Part shown: positions 9,828 to 18,762 of the stretch, piece by piece | Numbering within the stretch: position 1 is the stretch's first letter | How the letters are laid out: every line of letters starts with the position of its first letter | Assembly (NCBI RefSeq): GCF_002858745.1 | Contig: NZ_PJRO01000001.1 | Span: forward strand, 643,824 to 707,823 | Source: Mesorhizobium loti | GTDB taxonomy: Bacteria; Pseudomonadota; Alphaproteobacteria; Rhizobiales; Rhizobiaceae | Direction of reading: 5' to 3' | Length of the DNA: 64,000 nt | Notes under the pieces: generated by a model | Told to the model about the DNA's origin: nothing | The model's input: the letters and a program-made list of their open reading frames with translations, nothing else | Database searches by the model: none | Program-made: the position numbers and the translations under genes

Positions 9828-10718
9828 ATGACAGACGTCGTTCTCTCCGATACGCGCGAAAAATTGCTTGCGGGCATTCTGCTGACCAGCCTCGCCTACC
9901 TGCTGTTTTCGCTGCAGGACGCCTCGATCAAACTGCTGGTGACGGCTGCCACGGTCTGGCAGATCCTGTTCATCCGCAGCGCCACGATCCTCACTGGTTG
10001 CCTAGCGACCGGTGGTCGTCAATTGATCGTCGATTCGGCGCGCTCGCCGATCCTCAAATCCATGCTTTTGCGCAGCTTCCTCATCCTGGCGGCCTGGCTT
10101 TGCTACTACACGGCGGCCAAAGACCTGCAACTCGCAGAGCTCACCACCATCTATTTCGCCGCGCCGATCATCGTGACGGCGCTATCGATCGTCATCCTGG
10201 GAGAAAAAGTCCCGCTGCTGCGCTGGGCAGCCGTCCTGATGGGCTTTGCCGGCGTCTTCGTTGCCTGTGATCCCGCCAGCCTCGGCTTTTCGCTACCCGT
10301 TCTGCTGGTCTTAGCGGCTGCCGGTTTCTGGGGGCTGTCCATCGTACTGCTCAGCAAGGTCGCCACACAGGAGCGCACCACAGTGCAGCTCGTGCTCAAC
10401 AACGCTTTCTTCCTGGTGATTGCCGGAGTTCCATTGCTGTGGACATGGCAGACACCAAGCTGGCCGGAGCTTCTGCTGATGATCGCCGTCGGTGCACTCG
10501 GCGGACTCGGCCAATATTTCCTGTTCGAAGGCATGAAACGGGCACCGATCTCCGTCATCGCTCCGTTCGAATACACCGCCTTGCTCTGGGCTTTCGCGCT
10601 TGGGTTCCTGATCTGGGGAGACGTGCCGCGTGACGCCGTGTTCGTCGGGGCGGCCATCATCGTGCTTGCCGGTTTTGTCGTCGTCGCCAGTGAGCGTTTC
10701 CGCAAACCAGCAGCCTGA
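9828..10718 (+). CDS. DMT family (EamA) transporter
   Basis: About 296 residues with ten hydrophobic segments arranged as two EamA repeats, the hallmark of drug/metabolite transporter permeases of the inner membrane. The substrate cannot be inferred. The start at 9828 (MTDVVLSD) is preferred, but an in-frame ATG at 9804 would add eight residues; neither has a strong ribosome-binding site. A second EamA gene follows 66 bases downstream in the same direction. The two proteins are clearly diverged, so this is not a recent duplication. Confidence 0.85.
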   Translation: MTDVVLSDTREKLLAGILLTSLAYLLFSLQDASIKLLVTAATVWQILFIRSATILTGCLATGGRQLIVDSARSPILKSMLLRSFLILAAWLCYYTAAKDLQLAELTTIYFAAPIIVTALSIVILGEKVPLLRWAAVLMGFAGVFVACDPASLGFSLPVLLVLAAAGFWGLSIVLLSKVATQERTTVQLVLNNAFFLVIAGVPLLWTWQTPSWPELLLMIAVGALGGLGQYFLFEGMKRAPISVIAPFEYTALLWAFALGFLIWGDVPRDAVFVGAAIIVLAGFVVVASERFRKPAA

Positions 10719-10784
10719 AGAACGGGTACTTCTGTCAGAAGGCTGTCAGTAGCCTCGCGTTAGTATGGTCGCGCTGGAGGAGCG

Positions 10785-11693
10785 ATGATGCAGTCAGTTG
10801 AGGCTGGAAAGAACCGTGCACTTGGCATCCTGCTGGTGTCGGCCTCGACGATCGTGTTCGGTCTCAGCGGTGTGCTCACCAAATCGATCTCGGCCGACGC
10901 ACTGACGGTGACCTGCTGGCGCGGGCTTGTCGGTTTCCTGTTGATCGGAGCCTATGTGTACTGGCGGCTGGGCAAGGCCAGCCGACGGCCGGACATGCGG
11001 CTTGGCTGGCGCGGCTGGCTGTTGGCCGTAGAAGGCGCTGCTGCCAGCATCGCTTTCATCGCGGCCTTCAAATTGACCTATGTCGCCAATGTCGCGGTGA
11101 TCTATGCGACGGCGCCTTTTGTGACCGCTATGCTCGCCTGGATCCTGGTGCGCGAGCCGTTCCGGCTGCCGACCGTAGCCGCAGCCATCCTTTCGTTGGC
11201 TGGTGTCGCCATCATGGTGCATTCCGGCCTTGGGTCCGGTAATCTGTTCGGCGACGGGCTGGCACTGCTGATGACGATCGGCAGTGCGTTTTACATGATC
11301 ATGGTCCGCGCTTTCCGCGACACGCTGGTGGTCTGGGCCGGTGCCATCTCATCGCTTCTGCTGTTCTTTTTTGGCTGGTTCGTCACAGATCCGCTGGCCA
11401 TAAGCCGCCAAGACGCCTTTCTGCTTGCCGCGTTCGGCACGTCTTTCGCCCTCGCCTCGGTGCTGTGGACCGAAGGCAGCCGGCTGATTCCCGCCCCGGA
11501 ATCGGCACTGCTCGGCGCAGCCGAGATTCCATCAGCCGTGCTGTTCGCCTGGCTTTTCCTGTCGGAAGCACCACCCTATGCCAGTCTGGTTGGTGGGGCC
11601 ATCGTGCTTTCTGCAGTCCTTGCGCATGGTTGGCATGACTGGAGCGCCGCGCAGCGCTTGACGCAGCTCTCCACAGGCGAGGCTGCAAAATAA
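10785..11693 (+). CDS. DMT family (EamA) transporter
   Basis: The 302-residue protein carries two EamA domains with ten predicted membrane segments (first LGILLVSASTIVFGLSGVLTKS; second half beginning near residue 150). GGAGG lies just upstream of the ATGATG start. As for its upstream neighbour, the exported metabolite is unknown. A strong intrinsic terminator lies about 90 bases beyond the stop and probably ends the transcript of this transporter pair. Confidence 0.87.
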   Translation: MMQSVEAGKNRALGILLVSASTIVFGLSGVLTKSISADALTVTCWRGLVGFLLIGAYVYWRLGKASRRPDMRLGWRGWLLAVEGAAASIAFIAAFKLTYVANVAVIYATAPFVTAMLAWILVREPFRLPTVAAAILSLAGVAIMVHSGLGSGNLFGDGLALLMTIGSAFYMIMVRAFRDTLVVWAGAISSLLLFFFGWFVTDPLAISRQDAFLLAAFGTSFALASVLWTEGSRLIPAPESALLGAAEIPSAVLFAWLFLSEAPPYASLVGGAIVLSAVLAHGWHDWSAAQRLTQLSTGEAAK

Positions 11694-11785
11694 TCGCGCT
11701 GTCATGGAACCATCATGAAGCACAAGCATTATAGAGTTGCGGGCCATGCTCTAGTCCCCCCAACCCCTCGGCCCGCTCCCCCTCC

Positions 11786-11811
11786 AGCCGACCTTCTGGT
11801 CGGCTTTTTCT
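11786..11811 (+). terminator. Rho-independent terminator
   Basis: AGCCGACC (11786–11793), loop TTCT and GGTCGGCT (11798–11805) form a perfect 8-bp GC-rich stem followed directly by TTTTTC. It lies downstream of the second EamA gene and upstream of the aas-like gene. Confidence 0.88.
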
Positions 11812-11948
11812 TGGCACTACGGCATCCTCCGTTTCACATTGACCTTGATGTCACTTCCGATAGGGTCTGCGCGGTGTGGCCGGTGACGGATCGCACGAGC
11901 GTCCGTATGGACGCGCGACACCCTGAAGTGCATTGGGAGTGACGCGGC

Positions 11949-14168
11949 ATGATCCTGACTGTTGCGCTGTTCGCAGCTCTCGCGGCGGCCTGGTTGCTCA
12001 TCGCAATCATCGAGAAGATCCGCCTTGGACTGAGCTTCGCCCAGGCTTTTCTCTATACGCCGTTCAAGCTCGCCTACCGGATAACCGACCACAAACTCAA
12101 GGTCGCACGCGACGCTGACGCGCCTGTGATCTATGCGATCATCCACCAGTCGAAACTCGATCCGGCATTGATGCTGTCGCTGCTGCCGGAAAATACGCTC
12201 CATATCCTCGACGAGGCCTCCGCACGTTCATTCTGGCTGGAACCGTGGCGCGAATTGGCCCGCACCATTGCCTTCAATGCCGAACATGTCTTCGTCAGCC
12301 GGCGGCTGGTGCGTGTCCTGAAAGGGCGCGGTCGGCTCGCCGTCTATTTCCCCGATGCCATCGAACCAGATCTGAAATCCTTCCGGCTTTACCGTGCAGT
12401 GTCGCGCATTGCCTTGCAGGCCGATGCCCGCATCGTGCCGATCTTCGTCGGCGGCGCGCGCTGGCTTCACACATCGCTGACGTCCGTGGAGCAGGCGCCG
12501 CGCAGCCTGTTTCCCAAGCTCGCGGTCAGTGTGTTGCCGCCGATGACGCTCGACGCACTGGCCGCACGCGACGGAGAACCTGCCAGGAATCGCGGCAATG
12601 CGCTGTTCGACTATGTTGCGGAGGCTCGCTTTGGCGCCACCGATCTCGGCCGCAGCCTGTTTCAGGCAGCTCGCGATGCTTCCGACCATTTCGGTGCATC
12701 ACATCCCATCGTCGAAGACGTGGTCGGTGGAACGCTCAGCTACCGGATGCTGTTCGCCGCCGCGCGCATCGCCGGCCAGCGTATCGAAGCCCGCACCGCT
12801 CCAGGCGAAGCGGTAGGCATCCTCCTGCCAAATACGAACGGCGTCGCAATCTCGCTGCTCGGTCTCTGGTCGGCCGGACGTGTAGGGGCGATGCTCAACT
12901 ACACGGGGAGCACGGCCAATATAACATCGGCTGTACGCACGGCCATGATCCGCACAGTGATCTCCTCGCGTGCCTTCGTCGAAAAGGCAGCACTTTCGAA
13001 TGCCGTCATGGCTGCCGAGGAAGGCGGTGCGCAGTTCCTCTGGCTGGAGGATCTACAAGAGAGCACTTCCGTATTGGAGAAAATGGCCGCAGCCGCGCTC
13101 TGGCGCTGGCCTCTGCAGCCACAGAATGCAACGAACCCGGCCGTCATCCTGTTTACCTCGGGCTCCGAAGGTACGCCCAAAGCTGCGGTGCTCTCCAACC
13201 GCAATCTGCTTGCCAATGTCGGCCAGGCTTTGGCTCGCATTACCATTTCGCCCAGGGACACGCTGCTCAATGTGATGCCGGCGTTCCACTCCTTCGGCCT
13301 GACCGAGGGCACCGTCCTGCCGCTGCTGACCGGGATGAAGGTATTTTTCTATCCGTCGCCACTGCATCACAAAATCATCCCTGAAATCGCGCGCAAGGTG
13401 CGACCGACCATCATGTTTGGCACCGACACCTTCCTGGCAAACTATGCGCGCCATGCCGAAGATAGCGATTTCTCCAGCCTTCGTTTCATCATAGCGGGAT
13501 CCGAGCCCGTTAAAGCGGAGACGCGCCGCATCTATCGGGAGCGCTTCCAGGCTGAGATCGTCGAGGGTTTCGGACTGACCGAGGCAGCACCGGTCGTAGC
13601 GGTCAACACCGCGATCCACAGCCGCGATGGCACCGTCGGCCGCTTGTTGCCCGCCCTGCGGATGCGCCTCGACCCTATCGAAGGCATCAAGGATGGCGGC
13701 AGGATGTGGCTGCAAGGCCCCAATATGATGACCGGTTATATGACCGCTGACCGGCCGGGCGAATTGCAACCGCTTGAGGGATGGTATGACACCAGTGATA
13801 TCGTCTCCGTCGATCGCGACGGTTTCGTCACCATCCGTGGCCGCGCCAGACGTTTCGCCAAGGTCGCCGGAGAGATGGTCTCCCTTGGCGCAGTCGAAAC
13901 GCTGGCGCGTTCATTGTGGCCGGAGGACAATCATGCCGCGGTGTCGGTGCCTGACAAGCGGCGAGGCGAACGTGTCGTGGTGGTAACCACCGCCGACGAA
14001 GCCGAGCCCGACCAGTTGCGCAAATTCGGCAAACAGAATGGCGCGGCGGAGCTGACAATGCCGCAAGACATCGTCAAGGTAGACGCCCTGCCGGTTCTGG
14101 GATCCGGCAAAACCGACTATGTCGCGGCCGCGAAACTGGCCATGAAGCGGCTGGGGCTGGAGGCGTAA
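11949..14168 (+). CDS. aas: Aas-like bifunctional lysophospholipid acyltransferase / acyl-ACP synthetase
   Basis: The 739-residue protein combines an N-terminal membrane segment, a PlsC-type acyltransferase with an HX4D box (HQSKLD, near residue 58) and a C-terminal adenylate-forming domain with the P-loop TSGSEGTPK near residue 402 and GFGLTEAAP near 540. This matches E. coli Aas (719 residues) in order and size. Aas activates fatty acids on ACP and re-acylates 2-acyl-glycerophosphoethanolamine at the inner membrane. The pssA and psd genes for phosphatidylethanolamine lie just beyond, convergently. A canonical HX4D context (NHxxxxD) is altered here, so acyl specificity may differ. Confidence 0.8.
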   Translation: MILTVALFAALAAAWLLIAIIEKIRLGLSFAQAFLYTPFKLAYRITDHKLKVARDADAPVIYAIIHQSKLDPALMLSLLPENTLHILDEASARSFWLEPWRELARTIAFNAEHVFVSRRLVRVLKGRGRLAVYFPDAIEPDLKSFRLYRAVSRIALQADARIVPIFVGGARWLHTSLTSVEQAPRSLFPKLAVSVLPPMTLDALAARDGEPARNRGNALFDYVAEARFGATDLGRSLFQAARDASDHFGASHPIVEDVVGGTLSYRMLFAAARIAGQRIEARTAPGEAVGILLPNTNGVAISLLGLWSAGRVGAMLNYTGSTANITSAVRTAMIRTVISSRAFVEKAALSNAVMAAEEGGAQFLWLEDLQESTSVLEKMAAAALWRWPLQPQNATNPAVILFTSGSEGTPKAAVLSNRNLLANVGQALARITISPRDTLLNVMPAFHSFGLTEGTVLPLLTGMKVFFYPSPLHHKIIPEIARKVRPTIMFGTDTFLANYARHAEDSDFSSLRFIIAGSEPVKAETRRIYRERFQAEIVEGFGLTEAAPVVAVNTAIHSRDGTVGRLLPALRMRLDPIEGIKDGGRMWLQGPNMMTGYMTADRPGELQPLEGWYDTSDIVSVDRDGFVTIRGRARRFAKVAGEMVSLGAVETLARSLWPEDNHAAVSVPDKRRGERVVVVTTADEAEPDQLRKFGKQNGAAELTMPQDIVKVDALPVLGSGKTDYVAAAKLAMKRLGLEA

Positions 14169-14188
14169 CCAGTCACGACACGCCTGGA

Positions 14189-15022
14189 TCAGATCTCGGC
14201 GTCGCTGCCCTTGTGATCGACATCCGGCGGCAGGATTGCCTCGCCTTCCTTCTTGGCGCGGCGCGAATAAGCCCTCACGCTGAAGGGCAGGAAGATCAGA
14301 TAAGCCGCAACCGACGCCGTCAGTGTGTGCCAGGGGTAACTCACCAGAAGCAGCACGTAGAGCACGACGGCTAGGATCACCGGCAGCACGCGATCCCCGG
14401 GGATTTTCAGGCTCTTGCCGGAATAAACCGGCAATCGGCTGACCAGCAGGAAGGCAATCAGCACGGTGAAGGCGGCGCCCGCGAAGGCGATCGGCCGTGT
14501 CGGCTGCAGGCCGAGGAATGACAGGTAGAGAGGCAGGAGGACAAGCACGGCGCCGGCGGGTGCCGGCACACCGACGAAATAGTCGATCTGCCAGCCCGGG
14601 CGATCGGTTTGTTCGTCGAGTACGTTGAAGCGTGCCAGGCGCATGCCACAGGCGATGGCGAACAGGAGGGCGGCAATCCAGCCCGGCGAGCCTGCCCTGT
14701 CGAGGAGATAGGCGTAGAGGACCAGCGCCGGCGCGACACCGAAATTGACGATGTCGGCCAGTGAATCCATCTGCGCCCCGAATTTCGACGTTGCCTTGAG
14801 CAGCCGTGCCAGACGGCCATCGATACCGTCGAGGAAGGCTGCGATCAGCACCATCACCACCGCGGTCTCGAAACGGTTCTCGAAGGCGAAACGGATGCCC
14901 GAAAGGCCGGCGCAGATCGCCAGGACAGTGACAAGGTTCGGCAGAACCATGCGCAGCGGAATCTCGGTGATACGCGGGCCGCCATGACCATGCGGCTCGA
15001 ATTTCTTGAAAGGAGCGCCCAT
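14189..15022 (-). CDS. pssA: CDP-diacylglycerol–serine O-phosphatidyltransferase
   Basis: PssA converts CDP-diacylglycerol and serine to phosphatidylserine in the inner membrane. The 277-residue protein has about eight hydrophobic segments and the CDP-alcohol phosphatidyltransferase signature DG-x2-AR-x8-G-x3-D-x3-D (DGRLARLLK…GAQMDSLAD). The start at 15022 follows AAAGGAG on the coding strand. psd ends 10 bases upstream of this start, so the order psd–pssA forms a two-gene operon for phosphatidylethanolamine synthesis. The charged C-terminus (SRRAKKEGE) is cytosolic in most models. Confidence 0.95.
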   Translation of the reverse strand: MGAPFKKFEPHGHGGPRITEIPLRMVLPNLVTVLAICAGLSGIRFAFENRFETAVVMVLIAAFLDGIDGRLARLLKATSKFGAQMDSLADIVNFGVAPALVLYAYLLDRAGSPGWIAALLFAIACGMRLARFNVLDEQTDRPGWQIDYFVGVPAPAGAVLVLLPLYLSFLGLQPTRPIAFAGAAFTVLIAFLLVSRLPVYSGKSLKIPGDRVLPVILAVVLYVLLLVSYPWHTLTASVAAYLIFLPFSVRAYSRRAKKEGEAILPPDVDHKGSDAEI

Positions 15023-15032
15023 TGCGCCGTCC

Positions 15033-15731
15033 CTACGAGATGCGCACCAGCGGTGCCGCCTGTGCACCGCCGAATTCTGCAATGATGGTCTCGCCGGCAA
15101 CCGCAGTCTGGCCAACGGCAACTCGCGGCGCGGCGTTGGACGGCAGGAAGACATCGACACGCGAGCCGAAGCGGATCAACCCGAAACGCTCACCAACAGC
15201 CAGCGTACCGCCGGTGTCAGCCCAGCAGACGATGCGCCGCGCCACCAGGCCGGCGATCTGCACTGCTGCCACCGTACCGTTCGGGCTTTCGATGACGAGA
15301 CCGTTGCGTTCATTTTCCTGGCTCGCCTTGTCGAGCTCGGCATTGAGGAATTTTCCCGGCCGATGCTCGATGCGCGTGATGCGGCCACGCACGGGAGAGC
15401 GATTCACATGGCAGGAGAACACATCCATGAACACCGAGATGCGCGTCATCTCGGTCGTGCCGAGGCCAAGCTCGCGCGGGGGCACCGCTGGTCCTACCGC
15501 CGAGACGACGCCATCGGCGGGACTGACCACCAGCCGGTCATCAACTGGCGTCACCCGCTCCGGATCGCGGAAGAAGTAGGCGCACCAGGCAGTGAGAATC
15601 AGCCCGATCCAGAACACGGTCGAAGAAAAATAACCAAGCAGAAGCGTCGCCGCGGCAAAACCCGCGATGAACGGATAGCCTTCGCGGTGGATCGGAACGA
15701 ACGCGTTCTTGACCGTGTCGACAAGGTTCAT
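15033..15731 (-). CDS. psd: Phosphatidylserine decarboxylase proenzyme
   Basis: Psd decarboxylates phosphatidylserine to phosphatidylethanolamine. From [11 protein letters not shown] it has 232 residues, the short form found in many alphaproteobacteria, with an N-terminal hydrophobic stretch (residues ~21–50). Self-cleavage at Gly189–Ser190 within RFGSRVD would create the pyruvoyl prosthetic group and the alpha and beta chains. FSCHVNRSP is a conserved active-site segment. A longer upstream in-frame extension is rejected because it is Arg/Ala-rich and unlike the family. pssA follows in the same operon. Confidence 0.95.
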   Translation of the reverse strand: MNLVDTVKNAFVPIHREGYPFIAGFAAATLLLGYFSSTVFWIGLILTAWCAYFFRDPERVTPVDDRLVVSPADGVVSAVGPAVPPRELGLGTTEMTRISVFMDVFSCHVNRSPVRGRITRIEHRPGKFLNAELDKASQENERNGLVIESPNGTVAAVQIAGLVARRIVCWADTGGTLAVGERFGLIRFGSRVDVFLPSNAAPRVAVGQTAVAGETIIAEFGGAQAAPLVRIS

Positions 15732-15886
15732 CGGGCTGGGGGCGGCTCCGTTTCGGATGCGCCTCTCTACCGGAAAGCGCCTGCCATCGCAACGCGCCAA
15801 AGCCGCGCGGGCCGAGGCCAACGCGTAAACGCAGCTGCGAGGACCCGATATCCAGCAGATCAACTGGCTAAAGGATTGAGATCCCT

Positions 15887-16276
15887 CTAACTTTCTTCGG
15901 CTTGCGTAACCGGGAATGGAACACCCGGCAAATAGACCGGAATGGGCCGGATCTCATAGACTGCGGTCGGATTGGCGCTGCGGAGGCTGCGTGCGGCCTC
16001 GACGGCTTCCTCGCGGGTCGCACAGTCGACGACATAGAAGCCGAGCAACTGTTCCTTGGTCTCCGCGAATGGTCCGTCGATGACCATGCCTGCTCCCGGC
16101 CCACGCAAGGTGAAAGCACCTTCGGTCGGCCCGAGCCGTGCGGCAGGGCCCAGCTTGCCCTCCGCAAGCAGTTTGTCGCGGATAATGGCGAGATCCGCCA
16201 TCACGGCAGCGTCCTCGTCCGGCGTCCAGGATTCGACCACGCCCGAGGCGTGGTAAGCGAGAATGGCGTAGAGCAT
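15887..16276 (-). CDS. YCII family protein
   Basis: A 129-residue protein of the YCII-related (dimeric alpha/beta barrel) family: it starts [12 protein letters not shown], has a central [18 protein letters not shown] segment and then [11 protein letters not shown]. Members of this architecture are often annotated PhnB/YciI-like and in several genomes sit beside ECF sigma genes, though not here. No enzymatic function is established. The start at 16276 is preceded by GGGGAA; an apparent N-terminal extension would run into the palindromic repeat and is not believed. Confidence 0.82.
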   Translation of the reverse strand: MLYAILAYHASGVVESWTPDEDAAVMADLAIIRDKLLAEGKLGPAARLGPTEGAFTLRGPGAGMVIDGPFAETKEQLLGFYVVDCATREEAVEAARSLRSANPTAVYEIRPIPVYLPGVPFPVTQAEES

Positions 16277-16328
16277 CGGTTCCCCGGCTTTTTTGTTGTA
16301 GCGCACGTCCCTGCCCTCGACGCACGTT

Positions 16329-16422
16329 AGAGCAATTTCAGGAAAAGTGCCTAGCGGTTTTCCGTCCGGAATTGCGTAAAAACAAGGGGCTAGAGCGTTT
16401 CCGTTAAAACGGAAACGCTCTA
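16329..16422. repeat. Composite palindromic intergenic repeat, copy 1
   Basis: Two hairpin modules in tandem: the first has AGAGCAATT…GGAATTGCG arms with inner GGAAAA/TTTTCC pairs, and the second is AGAGCGTTTCCG-TTAAAA-CGGAAACGCTCT (16392–16421). Near-identical copies occur at 35594–35695 and 57257–57350. It sits between two minus-strand genes, upstream of the YCII gene. Confidence 0.9.
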
Positions 16423-16456
16423 GCCCGACCGTTGGCATAACGCAGATGTGTGTTGC

Positions 16457-18346
16457 CTACGACACTTCTTCCGTGCGTCTGCGCACGACGACACCAAGAT
16501 CGTCGGTTTCGCGGGCAATACGCAGGCGCTCTTCCGCTTCCGTGGCCTCGCGCTGGCGATCCCACATCGAGGCATACAGGCCACGCTGCCGGAGCAGGTC
16601 CGCATGCGTGCCACGCTCGGCAATCTGGCCATCCTTCAGCACGATGATCTCGTCTGCCGAAATCACGGTCGAGAGCCGGTGTGCGATCACGATGGTTGTG
16701 CGGTCCTTCGAAACCAGATCGAGTGCCGTCTGGATTTCCTGCTCGGTGTGGCTGTCCAGTGCGGATGTCGCCTCGTCGAGGATGAGGATCGGTGGTGCCT
16801 TGAGAATGGTACGGGCAATCGCCACACGCTGCTTCTCGCCACCCGAGAGCTTCAGGCCGCGTTCGCCGACCATGGTGGCATAACCGTCTGGCAAGCGTTC
16901 GATGAAAGGGCCGATCTGGGCCAGTTCCGCAGCGCGGCGAACCTCATCCTCGCTGGCGTCCACGCGACCGTAGCGGATGTTGTAGGCGACGGTATCGTTG
17001 AAGAGCACTGTGTCCTGCGGCACCATGCCGATGGCCGAGCGCAGGCTCTCCTGCGTAACGTCGCGCACGTCCTGACCGTCGATCAGCACCGCCCCCGACT
17101 GCACGTCGTAGAAGCGGAACAACAGCCGCGAAATCGTCGACTTGCCGGCGCCGGACGGTCCGACAATGGCCACCGTCTTGCCCGCTGGCACCTCGAAACT
17201 GACACCCTTCAGGATCTTGCGGTTGGGGTCATAGGAAAAATGGACATCACGGAACTCGACGCGACCGGCACCCACCGCCAACGGCTTGGCGTCCGGCTTG
17301 TCGACCACTTCCTGCCGGACGCCGAGCAGGTCGAACATGTGCTCGATGTCGGTGAGGCCCTGGCGGATTTCGCGGTAGATGAAGCCGATGAAGTTGAGCG
17401 GCACGGAGAGCTGGATCAGCATGGCGTTGATGAACACAAAGTCGCCGATGGTCTGCGTCTTATTCATCACTTCATAGGCCGACATGCACATGACCACGGT
17501 GGTGCCGAGGCCATAAATGACGCCCTGACCGAAGTTCAGCCAGCCGAGCGAGGTCCAGATGCGGGTGGCGGCAGCCTCATAACGCGCCATCGACCGATCG
17601 AAGCGCTGGGCCTCCATCACCTCGTTGCCGAAATATTTGACCGTCTCGAAATTGAGCAGCGAATCAATTGCCTTGGTGTTGGCGTCTGTATCGCTGTCGT
17701 TCATGTCGCGACGGATACCGATGCGCCAGTCACTGGCCCTTACAGTGAACCAGACATAAAGCGCGACAGTAACGGCAACGACGGCGACATATTTCCAGCC
17801 ATAGGTGAAAGCGAAGATGCCAGCCGTCAGCGCGAACTCGAGCACAGTCGGCGCCGTGTTGAGCATGATGAAGCGTACGATGGTCTCGATGCCCTTCGTG
17901 CCGCGTTCGATGATACGCGACAGTCCACCCGTGCGGCGCTCCAAATGGAAGCGCAACGACAGCTGATGCATGTGCACGAACGTGCGGAAAGCAAGCTGAC
18001 GCACCGCATGCTGGCCGACCCGCGCAAACAGCGCGTCGCGCAACTGGTTGAATCCAAGCTGCACCAGGCGCAGGAAATTGTAAGCGATGACGAGGGCAAT
18101 TGGCGCCAGCAGGATTGCCGGCAGCGGCGGCTTGTATTGTCCGGTACCGGCAAGGGCGTCGGTCGCCCATTTGAAGAAATAGGGACCCGCCACAAGCACC
18201 AGCTTGGCTACGATCAGGAGCAACGTTGCCCAGGTGACGCGCCAACGCAGATCAGGCCGGTCAGCCGGATACATATAGGGCCACAGATTGCGGAGCGTCT
18301 GGAGAGTGGTGCCGCTATCGGCGGCGGAAACAGTTTTTTCAGCCAC
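16457..18346 (-). CDS. ATM1-type ABC exporter (fused permease/ATPase)
   Basis: The protein has one ABC-transporter membrane domain (six helices) and one ATPase domain: Walker A GPSGAGKST, signature LSGGEKQR, Walker B ILILDEATSALD. The membrane domain resembles the Atm1/HMT1 heavy-metal and glutathione-conjugate exporter family (opening RNLWPYMYPADRPDLRWRV). A GTG at 18346 with AAGGC upstream gives 629 residues and lies 11 bases after the arsR stop; an ATG at 18391 would overlap arsR by 35 bases. Pairing with an ArsR regulator suggests control by metal or thiol stress. Confidence 0.86.
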   Translation of the reverse strand: MAEKTVSAADSGTTLQTLRNLWPYMYPADRPDLRWRVTWATLLLIVAKLVLVAGPYFFKWATDALAGTGQYKPPLPAILLAPIALVIAYNFLRLVQLGFNQLRDALFARVGQHAVRQLAFRTFVHMHQLSLRFHLERRTGGLSRIIERGTKGIETIVRFIMLNTAPTVLEFALTAGIFAFTYGWKYVAVVAVTVALYVWFTVRASDWRIGIRRDMNDSDTDANTKAIDSLLNFETVKYFGNEVMEAQRFDRSMARYEAAATRIWTSLGWLNFGQGVIYGLGTTVVMCMSAYEVMNKTQTIGDFVFINAMLIQLSVPLNFIGFIYREIRQGLTDIEHMFDLLGVRQEVVDKPDAKPLAVGAGRVEFRDVHFSYDPNRKILKGVSFEVPAGKTVAIVGPSGAGKSTISRLLFRFYDVQSGAVLIDGQDVRDVTQESLRSAIGMVPQDTVLFNDTVAYNIRYGRVDASEDEVRRAAELAQIGPFIERLPDGYATMVGERGLKLSGGEKQRVAIARTILKAPPILILDEATSALDSHTEQEIQTALDLVSKDRTTIVIAHRLSTVISADEIIVLKDGQIAERGTHADLLRQRGLYASMWDRQREATEAEERLRIARETDDLGVVVRRRTEEVS

Positions 18347-18356
18347 GGTTCTTGCC

Positions 18357-18698
18357 TTATGAAATCGATTCGGCTGTGCGGCGGCAGGCATCTACCAGCG
18401 CGGCTACGGAGGCCGAGACATCAGCCAGCGCCTTGTGGTCAACCTCGTAGCGCGAACGCTGCCGATCGGGCGTGAAGCGGACCAATCCTGCTTCGACGAG
18501 AACCTTCAGATGTTGCGAAACCGTCGACTGTGCGAGGTCGAGATGATCCACCACGTCGCCGCAACAGCAGGAGTGGCTGGCGGAAAGACACTTGAGGATT
18601 TCAATCCGCGCAGGATGCGACATCGCCGCAAATTTTGCGGCGACAGCCCGTGTATCGAGAGGATGGCCCAAGCCACAAAGTTCGAGTGAAGATTCCAT
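18357..18698 (-). CDS. ArsR family winged-helix regulator
   Basis: The 113-residue protein has an ArsR winged helix-turn-helix: SHPARIEILKCL, then a recognition helix QSTVSQHLKVLVEAGLV, then the wing. A triple cysteine (SHSCCCGDVV) lies where ArsR/SmtB sensors such as ArsR carry ELCVC-like metal-binding cysteines, so metalloid or thiol sensing is plausible. It is the first gene of a transcript with the ATM1-type exporter. A perfect palindrome abuts its start codon and is the obvious autoregulatory operator. Confidence 0.88.
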   Translation of the reverse strand: MESSLELCGLGHPLDTRAVAAKFAAMSHPARIEILKCLSASHSCCCGDVVDHLDLAQSTVSQHLKVLVEAGLVRFTPDRQRSRYEVDHKALADVSASVAALVDACRRTAESIS

Positions 18699-18724
18699 GG
18701 TTCATCGTCGATAGACGATGAACC
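18699..18724 (-). promoter_or_regulatory. Probable ArsR operator palindrome
   Basis: GGTTCATCGTC (18699–18709) and GACGATGAACC (18714–18724) are an 11-bp perfect inverted repeat with a 4-base spacer. It directly touches the ATG of the arsR-type gene and occupies the position where a Shine–Dalgarno sequence would be expected. Binding of the gene's own product is inferred from the usual autoregulation of ArsR proteins. Confidence 0.72.
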
Positions 18725-18762
18725 AATTTTGCGCAACCTAGCCAGATGGACGAAACGAAATT

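Noticed and set aside
9828..11693. Recent tandem duplication of two EamA genes
   Set aside because: Both proteins share only family-level similarity; the DNA sequences do not align closely.
12245..13384. Open frame of 379 codons within the aas-like gene
   Set aside because: It is a shifted frame inside a clearly coding region; composition is Arg/Ala/Cys-rich and no motif is present.
16448..18475. Long open frame (675 codons) on the + strand over the ABC exporter
   Set aside because: It is antisense to a gene with perfect ABC ATPase motifs; its translation is His/Asp/Arg-rich with no recognisable domain, a typical high-GC shadow.
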